10,191 nucleotides of DNA from Lactobacillaceae bacterium UBA639 (GTDB lineage: Bacteria > Bacillota > Bacilli > Lactobacillales > Lactobacillaceae): assembly GCA_002299975.1 (NCBI GenBank), contig DBOT01000081.1:1-10191 (forward strand), written 5' to 3'. Position 1 is the stretch's first letter. Each line of letters begins with the position of its first letter. A program made the position numbers and the translations under genes. Positions 5,526 through 10,191 of the stretch are shown piece after piece. The notes beneath the pieces are model-generated. The model did no database searches and was not told the DNA's origin. It saw only the letters and a program-made list of their open reading frames with translations.

Positions 5526-6798
5526 TTGGCTGACGATTGCCCTGACCCTGGTGGTCCTGTTTAGTTTGATCTTGTCAGGAATCATCTGGACAGACCCCTT
5601 TCAGTATGAGCGGCCCCGCCGGGAAACCAGCAGTGCCCAGTCGCAGCAGTTTACCACGCAGTCAATGGGGGATGTCTATCTACCGACGACCATTGTGCGG
5701 ACTGGTAAAGACGGCCAGCAGAACCTGCTTTACAGTCAGCGGGCCAACCTGGTCAACGACGTTAAGAAGAACCTGCGGGATTGGAAACTGGGCCGGACGA
5801 GTGAGGTTAAGACTAACAACAGTGATGTCTACCTGAGCTACCTCCGTAATCACCACTCGTTGATGCTGAACTACCCAGACAGTGTTTCTGGCGAAGTCTT
5901 TAACGAGACCTTTGGCCAGTCGATCGATACGAACCGGGTCAAAGGGATCAACCATATTGTGATTCCACTTGATGGCGAGCACGAGATCTACCTGTTGCGG
6001 GACTATCACTACAGTGTTTACCGGATTCAGGTCAGCCGGGGTGATTTCACCAAGCTGCCAAAGAGCGGCCGCCATGTTCAACTGATTCCAGTTGATTACA
6101 AGATCATCAAGGGTCATACCATGATGATGTATCCTGATTCATTTAAGCTGCCTAAACTGGCATACCAGGTCAGCAACCAACGGATCAATAATCTTAGTAC
6201 TAACCTACTGAGTACCAATCAACATACCAGTGTGACTTCGCATGATGATGGTGATAAGACGATCTACACGGATGGGACTAACCGCCACCTGGTTTATGAT
6301 CACACGACGGGAACGGTTGACTACGAAAATGATATCGGTCATTCCAATGTTGTAACGACCAGTCAGCTGTATGCCCACTTTTACAATACCCTGGTAAAGA
6401 CGGGGATGCCTCTGGATAATATCCGCTTCGACCAGGCTAAGGACCATCAGCGAACCTTTATCTACCAGACTTATGTTGAAGGCTTCCCAATTATTAACGC
6501 TGATGGCTACGGTGGGGCCAAGCTCCAGGCGACCCAGAGCGGAATTGAACGTTACTGGTTGAGCCTGTATACGGTTCAGGTACCACTACCGCTCAGTGGG
6601 GAGACGGTCAAGTTACCATCAACCACCACTGTTATCAATGAGTTACACGCCAACAGCCGTTTCAAAGACATTACTGATCTGCGGGTTGGCTATCTTTGGA
6701 AAGATGACCAGCAGGATGATAAGGTCGTCAAAATTGTGCCAACCTACTTTGTAAAGTATCATCATCACTGGGTTGACTACACGGAGCTGCTAAAGTAA
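5503..6798 (+). CDS. yycH: WalK accessory protein YycH (WalH)
   Basis: Membrane-anchored extracellular protein that, with YycI, modulates WalK activity in B. subtilis and S. aureus. The effect is inhibitory in the former and reported as activating in the latter. I place the start at the ATG at 5503 (431 residues) because AGGAGG lies nine bases before it at 5488-5493. The reading frame stays open further upstream inside walK, but those starts have no ribosome site. One membrane helix at about residues 9-31 is followed by a long soluble outer domain, with the family's IWTDP-type segment right after the helix. The gene overlaps walK by 23 bp and is followed by yycI after 12 bp. YycH sequences diverge widely, so the call rests on topology, length, the C-terminal YycH-like fold region and gene order. 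Confidence 0.93.
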   Translation: MIKKLRSNWLTIALTLVVLFSLILSGIIWTDPFQYERPRRETSSAQSQQFTTQSMGDVYLPTTIVRTGKDGQQNLLYSQRANLVNDVKKNLRDWKLGRTSEVKTNNSDVYLSYLRNHHSLMLNYPDSVSGEVFNETFGQSIDTNRVKGINHIVIPLDGEHEIYLLRDYHYSVYRIQVSRGDFTKLPKSGRHVQLIPVDYKIIKGHTMMMYPDSFKLPKLAYQVSNQRINNLSTNLLSTNQHTSVTSHDDGDKTIYTDGTNRHLVYDHTTGTVDYENDIGHSNVVTTSQLYAHFYNTLVKTGMPLDNIRFDQAKDHQRTFIYQTYVEGFPIINADGYGGAKLQATQSGIERYWLSLYTVQVPLPLSGETVKLPSTTTVINELHANSRFKDITDLRVGYLWKDDQQDDKVVKIVPTYFVKYHHHWVDYTELLK

Positions 6799-6810
6799 GG
6801 GGGATAAGAG

Positions 6811-7650
6811 ATGAATTTCAAACGAATTCAATGGATATTTCTTTTTGCCTTCCTCATCTTTGACCTTGTTGTTGCTGGCAACCTGTTTCTGCAGAATCGC
6901 TTTACGATTTCCAGTAGTGCACCCAACCGTCAAGGAGTTATCCTAAAGGAGATGCGTTCAGACGCGATCACCAGTGTTGAACTGTCGAACCATGCCCAGA
7001 GTGGCTACTACATCGCTGGAACGCGTTCCGGTGAGAATGGTGAGTTAGGACAGCAGGCTAGCAAGTTGCGTGATCAGAATTATCATTTCAGTTCTGATGA
7101 ACTCGCTAGTGATCTAGAGACCGGGGTCAAGGTTGACCTGAAACATCCGGAAAAACGGTTGAATCGGCTGGTGGCGGATAACCGGTCGATCGCCCTCGGT
7201 AGTCATTACCGGTATGCACCACAGCTGTCGGATCGCCACACCGTCGTCTATACCCAGCAGTTGGCCGGGCGGGCGTTGAACTCACCAGATGGGCAGATTC
7301 GTTTCCGGGTCAACAATAACAATGAAGTCCTGGGCTATACGCAAACCTACCTGGAGGATACCCGAATTTTGCGGCCCGAGGCAACGACAATCAGTCAGCA
7401 GCACGCGGTAACGTGGTTGTACAAGCACAATTTGATCCCCAACAACTCTCAAGTCCGGTGGGCTAAGCTGGCTTATACCAAGCTTTTAACGACGAGCAGT
7501 CATAATCAGGCTGTCTACGTGCCGACCTGGATCATTGAGGTACGCACCAAGAACGACGATACCGTTCAGCAGCTCCGGGTCAATGCCTTTAACAGTACGA
7601 TCATGCGGAGTACCCCGGGTAGTGTTAACACCAGTTCATTAGGAAAATAA
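6811..7650 (+). CDS. yycI: WalK accessory protein YycI (WalI)
   Basis: Partner of YycH. The two single-pass membrane proteins contact WalK through their helices and outer domains. It has 279 residues. The ATG at 6811 has AAGGGGG seven bases upstream, directly after the yycH stop. The N-terminus MNFKRIQWIFLFAFLIFDLV is the family hallmark: a short cytoplasmic basic stretch and one helix at about 7-27. The outer domain has repeated polar segments ending in a region (WIIEVRTKND, then FNSTI) like the YycI C-terminal fold. The yycJ gene follows after 12 bp. Function is inferred from the family and the locus. Confidence 0.93.
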   Translation: MNFKRIQWIFLFAFLIFDLVVAGNLFLQNRFTISSSAPNRQGVILKEMRSDAITSVELSNHAQSGYYIAGTRSGENGELGQQASKLRDQNYHFSSDELASDLETGVKVDLKHPEKRLNRLVADNRSIALGSHYRYAPQLSDRHTVVYTQQLAGRALNSPDGQIRFRVNNNNEVLGYTQTYLEDTRILRPEATTISQQHAVTWLYKHNLIPNNSQVRWAKLAYTKLLTTSSHNQAVYVPTWIIEVRTKNDDTVQQLRVNAFNSTIMRSTPGSVNTSSLGK

Positions 7651-7662
7651 GGAGCAATAGAC

Positions 7663-8469
7663 GTGAGTGAAAAGGATTTTTTGCGATACAGTATTCTAGC
7701 CAGTGGGAGCACTGGGAACGTGACCTACTTGGAGACTGCTCATCACCGGATCCTGATTGATGCCGGATTGAGCGGTAAGCGAATTGAGAATCTGATGAAC
7801 AAGATCGATCGGTCGCTGAAGGACGTCGAGGCGATCTTTGTAACCCACGAGCACAGTGATCACAGTCACGGGGTCGGTGTTCTGGCACGGCGTTACGGAA
7901 TGGACGTTTATGCTAATGAGGGAACCTGGCAGGCCATGGCTAAGCGGGTCGGCAAGATTCCGCTGGAGCAAAAACATGTCCTGGCACCGAACAAGGTAGC
8001 CGACTTGGGGGACATGGAGATTGAAAGTTTCGCGGTCTCCCATGATGCGGCCGAACCGCAGTTTTATCAGGTTCACCATGATAATAAGACCTTCTGTATT
8101 CTGACTGATACTGGTTATGTCTCAGATCGGGTGGCAGGAACGATCAAAAACGCGGATGCCTACCTGATGGAGTGTAACCATGACACGGAGATGCTGCGGA
8201 TGGGACCCTACTCCTGGCCACTGAAGCAACGGATCCTCGGTGATGAGGGGCACCTCTCTAACGAGGAGGGGGCGGATGCTCTGATGGACGTCATTGGTCC
8301 CCGGACTAAGGAGATTTTCCTTGGGCACCGGAGCCAGCATAATAACATGCGATCATTGGCTCACCTGACCGTTGCCAGCATGATGGAGCAACATGATTTC
8401 GGTGTGGATCATGACTTTAAGCTGGCCGATGCCGAGCCGGCAACACCGAGTCAACTAATAACGTTATAA
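7663..8469 (+). CDS. yycJ: Metallo-beta-lactamase-fold hydrolase YycJ (WalJ)
   Basis: Cytoplasmic MBL-fold protein related to DNA 5'-3' exonucleases; linked in Firmicutes to genome maintenance or division and carried in the wal operon. It has 268 residues from a GTG at 7663, with AAGGAG eight bases upstream overlapping the yycI stop. Metal-binding motifs are visible: SILASGSTGN near the N-terminus, THEHSDH (H62, H64, D66, H67), H127 in VSHDA, D149 in TDTG, H197 in GHLSN, and H222 in LGHRS. In most relatives I recall, the last motif reads HLS followed by ENN. Here it is GHRSQHNN, keeping the histidine but changing its neighbours. The enzyme should be active as far as the ligands show; its substrate in this organism is unknown. 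Confidence 0.94.
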   Translation: MSEKDFLRYSILASGSTGNVTYLETAHHRILIDAGLSGKRIENLMNKIDRSLKDVEAIFVTHEHSDHSHGVGVLARRYGMDVYANEGTWQAMAKRVGKIPLEQKHVLAPNKVADLGDMEIESFAVSHDAAEPQFYQVHHDNKTFCILTDTGYVSDRVAGTIKNADAYLMECNHDTEMLRMGPYSWPLKQRILGDEGHLSNEEGADALMDVIGPRTKEIFLGHRSQHNNMRSLAHLTVASMMEQHDFGVDHDFKLADAEPATPSQLITL

Positions 8470-8503
8470 GCGTCACCGAAATTAAAGACTTACTTCATTG
8501 ATT

Positions 8504-8529
8504 CTTCACAATTAACCGGTATGGTGAAG
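8504..8529. promoter_or_regulatory. Small inverted repeat in the yycJ-htrA gap
   Basis: CTTCAC (8504-8509) is repeated inverted as GTGAAG (8524-8529) around a 14-base centre. It lies in the 83-bp gap before htrA, the longest spacing within the operon. A weak TTGATT-N16-TATGGT pair overlaps it. It may be an operator or an RNA hairpin, or chance. There is no match to the CIRCE or CtsR operators. Confidence 0.3.
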
Positions 8530-8552
8530 GAAAAGATACGGAGGGGATAGTA

Positions 8553-9842
8553 ATGGATAATAATAACCAACGGTCGCCACGACGGAGCAACCGTTTCTGG
8601 CTGAAGGTTGCTGGGGTCGGCCTGGTTGCCGGACTAATTGGGGGCGGTGTTGCTGTTGGTGTGGGTGGCGCCGTGCAGCATCACGAGGACGTCACCAGCA
8701 CCCGGGTACCAAGTGGCTCCAACAAGTCCGGCGGTACTAAGGTCAACAAGAACAAGGCTGACCTGAACGGGACAGCTACCAAGGCATATGATTCCGTTCA
8801 GAGAGCGGTGGTCAGTGTCATCAACAAGCAGGAAGTCCAACAGAATAGTGGTATGGGAATCTTTGGCCTCTATTCCAATGGTGGCGATAACAGCTCGTCA
8901 AATTCCAGCAACAGCGGTAAGCTTCAGACGGCCAGCGAAGGTTCTGGGGTAATCTACAAGAAGGACGGTAAGACGGCCTACATTGTTACTAATAACCACG
9001 TGGTCAAGGGTTCCAATGCCCTGCAGGTAATTCTGAGCAATGGCAAGAAGGTTGATGCCCAGCTTGTTGGGACGGATTCTGCCACTGACCTGGCTGTCTT
9101 GAAGATCAATGCGGCTAACGTTACTACTGTAGCTCAGTTCGGTAACTCCAATTCAATTGCGGCCGGTCAAGATGTCCTGGCCATTGGATCACCGATGGGT
9201 AGCGAGTATGCCAACACCGTAACGAAGGGGATTGTTTCCGCTAAGAACCGGACACTGAAGGCCGGGACGGACGGTACGCTGACTTCGGTTATCCAGACTG
9301 ATGCGGCCATCAACTCCGGGAATTCCGGTGGTCCCCTGATCAACATGGCTGGTCAGGTGATTGGGATTAACTCAATGAAGCTTTCCTCAGATAACGAGGG
9401 CTCCTCGATTGAGGGGATGGGCTTTGCGATCCCAAGTAACGAAGTGGTTTCGATCATTAACCAACTGATCAAGAACGGTAAGATTGAGCGTCCGGCGTTG
9501 GGGATCGGCATGGTTGACCTGAGCAATGTCACCACCGACCAACAGCAGTCCGTCCTTAAGCTGCCAAGTAGCGTCAGCAAAGGGGTCGTTGTCATGCAGG
9601 TTGAGAATGGCTCCGCTGCCGATAGTGCAGGATTAAAGCAGTATGACGTGATTACTCAGCTTGGTGATAAGAAGGTCACCAACACCAATACCCTGAAGGC
9701 GGCCCTGTACAAGTACAAGGTCGGTGACAGTACCAAGGTGACCTACTACCGGAATGGTAAGCAGCAGACTAGCACTGTTCACCTGACAAAGGCGGCTAGT
9801 GGCGATGATAGCCAGTCGTCGCAGCAGGATGACGGTCAATAA
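8553..9842 (+). CDS. htrA: Membrane-anchored serine protease HtrA (DegP/YycK type)
   Basis: Trypsin-like quality-control protease acting on misfolded proteins outside the cell membrane. It has 429 residues; the ATG at 8553 has GGAGGGG a few bases upstream. A basic cytoplasmic N-terminus (about 1-18) leads into one glycine-rich membrane helix (about 19-41). A Ser/Lys/Asn-rich linker follows, then the protease domain with the triad H149 (TNNHVV), D179 (ATDLAVLKI) and S257 (NSGNSGGPL). One PDZ domain (about 312-412) includes the RPALGIG entry and ends in a Ser/Gln/Asp tail. A low-complexity stretch of Ser and Asn (about 109-121) sits in the protease's N-terminal loop. It is the last gene of the wal operon in this window, 83 bp after yycJ, as in many lactobacilli. 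It may have its own promoter in that gap. Confidence 0.97.
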   Translation: MDNNNQRSPRRSNRFWLKVAGVGLVAGLIGGGVAVGVGGAVQHHEDVTSTRVPSGSNKSGGTKVNKNKADLNGTATKAYDSVQRAVVSVINKQEVQQNSGMGIFGLYSNGGDNSSSNSSNSGKLQTASEGSGVIYKKDGKTAYIVTNNHVVKGSNALQVILSNGKKVDAQLVGTDSATDLAVLKINAANVTTVAQFGNSNSIAAGQDVLAIGSPMGSEYANTVTKGIVSAKNRTLKAGTDGTLTSVIQTDAAINSGNSGGPLINMAGQVIGINSMKLSSDNEGSSIEGMGFAIPSNEVVSIINQLIKNGKIERPALGIGMVDLSNVTTDQQQSVLKLPSSVSKGVVVMQVENGSAADSAGLKQYDVITQLGDKKVTNTNTLKAALYKYKVGDSTKVTYYRNGKQQTSTVHLTKAASGDDSQSSQQDDGQ

Positions 9843-9850
9843 TAAAGAAA

Positions 9851-9889
9851 GTAAAAGGATTACGGTCAGATGGGTCGTAGTCCTTTTAC
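9851..9889 (+). terminator. Hairpin closing the htrA end of the wal operon
   Basis: A 14-bp stem pairs 9851-9864 with 9876-9889 (GTAAAAGGA...TCCTTTTAC, with one T-G pair and then TACG/CGTA) around an 11-base loop, eight bases after the htrA stop. The T-run lies within the 3' arm rather than after it on the plus strand, so it is not a textbook terminator. On the minus strand the following bases are also T-rich, so it could work in both directions. Confidence 0.65.
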
Positions 9890-9891
9890 TA

Positions 9892-9900
9892 TGCTAAAAT
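9892..9900 (+). promoter_or_regulatory. Predicted extended -10 promoter of the pgpA-like gene
   Basis: TGC followed by TAAAAT (five of six to TATAAT) directly abuts the 3' arm of the htrA hairpin. There is no recognisable -35. A start near 9907 would give a short leader of about 30 bases. The layout resembles the walR promoter (TGC plus TATAAT). Confidence 0.5.
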
Positions 9901-9935
9901 TCAATTAATGACTAAGACAGGAGGACTTATTGATA

Positions 9936-10191
9936 ATGAACAATCGAAACTTCAAGTATCCAGATACCCGGGCATATAACTTTGTCGTTAATCGGCTCCA
10001 AGAGCGCGGGTCGAATTAGAGGACCTCGTCGACGTGATCTACCAGACCCAGAAGGAGTTCGAACCAGCCCTTACGGTGGAACGTTGCCGGGAATACCTGA
10101 CTGACGCCATGCACAAGCGGGAGCTACTGAACAATGCCATGGTGATGCTGGAGCTTGACCGGCTGACCGAGGCGGGAGAAGTTGCTGAACC
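9936..10191 (+). pseudogene. pgpA: Phosphatidylglycerophosphatase A-like (YutG/PgpA) gene with a frameshift; 3' end beyond the window
   Basis: The family dephosphorylates phosphatidylglycerol phosphate in phospholipid synthesis. From the ATG at 9936 the frame encodes 27 residues (starting MNNRNFKYPDTRAYNF) and stops at a TAG at 10017-10019. Adding one base at the GGG at 10008-10010 restores an open frame to the window edge. That frame reads VELEDLVDVIYQTQKEFEP, then LTVERCREYL, then MHKRELLNNAMVMLELD, a very good match to the N-terminus of YutG/PgpA-like proteins (RERGV, CRE, HKRE, LD). A clear AGGAGG lies at 9919-9924, 11 bases before the ATG; an in-frame TTG at 9930 is the alternative start. 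Codon use after the break is normal, so the mutation is recent or is a sequencing error in the G-run. The downstream half and catalytic region are not visible. Confidence 0.75.

Noticed and set aside
5680..6117. Minus-strand open frame of 145 codons inside yycH
   Set aside because: Opposite a well-supported gene, no ribosome site, no family motifs; typical shadow frame.
8109..8200. Frameshift or truncation in yycJ
   Set aside because: The frame is continuous with all metal motifs in order and normal length; no break seen.

Overview
The window is chromosomal DNA from a low-GC Gram-positive, most probably a lactic acid bacterium of the Lactobacillaceae. A mid-GC Limosilactobacillus-like species would fit, but I cannot fix the species from sequence alone. 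The main evidence is the complete walR-walK-yycH-yycI-yycJ-htrA gene order typical of Firmicutes, strong AGGAGG-type ribosome sites, and codon use with moderately high GC throughout.

Left part (1-1515, minus strand): the start of a phosphate-uptake (pst) operon. pstS (binding protein) is followed after 3 bp by pstC (permease), which runs off the left edge. A 116-bp divergent intergenic region (1516-1631) holds an 11-bp-periodic array of TGTAAA/TTTACA hexamers (Pho-box/Wal-box type) directly before an extended -10 for pstS. To its right, on the plus strand, is a single OmpR-family response regulator with a degenerate receiver and no kinase beside it (1632-2345). It ends at a strong terminator.

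Middle (2346-2932): two identical minus-strand tRNA-Lys(CUU) genes exactly 240 bp apart. Each has its own predicted promoter and its own intrinsic terminator. They are followed by the walR promoter (extended -10).

Right part (2868-9889, plus strand): the essential cell-wall two-component operon. It comprises walR (regulator), walK (sensor kinase), yycH and yycI (membrane-anchored modulators of WalK), yycJ (metallo-beta-lactamase-fold nuclease-like protein) and htrA (membrane-anchored DegP-type serine protease). Genes from walR to yycJ are 12-13 bp apart or overlap; htrA follows after 83 bp. A large hairpin closes the operon. The window ends in the first ~85 codons of a phosphatidylglycerophosphatase A (YutG/PgpA-like) gene that carries an apparent single-base frameshift.

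How the parts relate: the locus pairs envelope homeostasis (WalRK with its accessory genes) with a neighbouring phosphate-uptake unit. The operator-like repeats before pstS match both the PhoP half-site and the WalR consensus, so regulatory cross-talk is possible but unproven. Most of the window is a conserved, known locus. The points most worth a second look are the orphan degenerate regulator with its operator array, the frameshifted pgpA-like gene, and the duplicated tRNA units.
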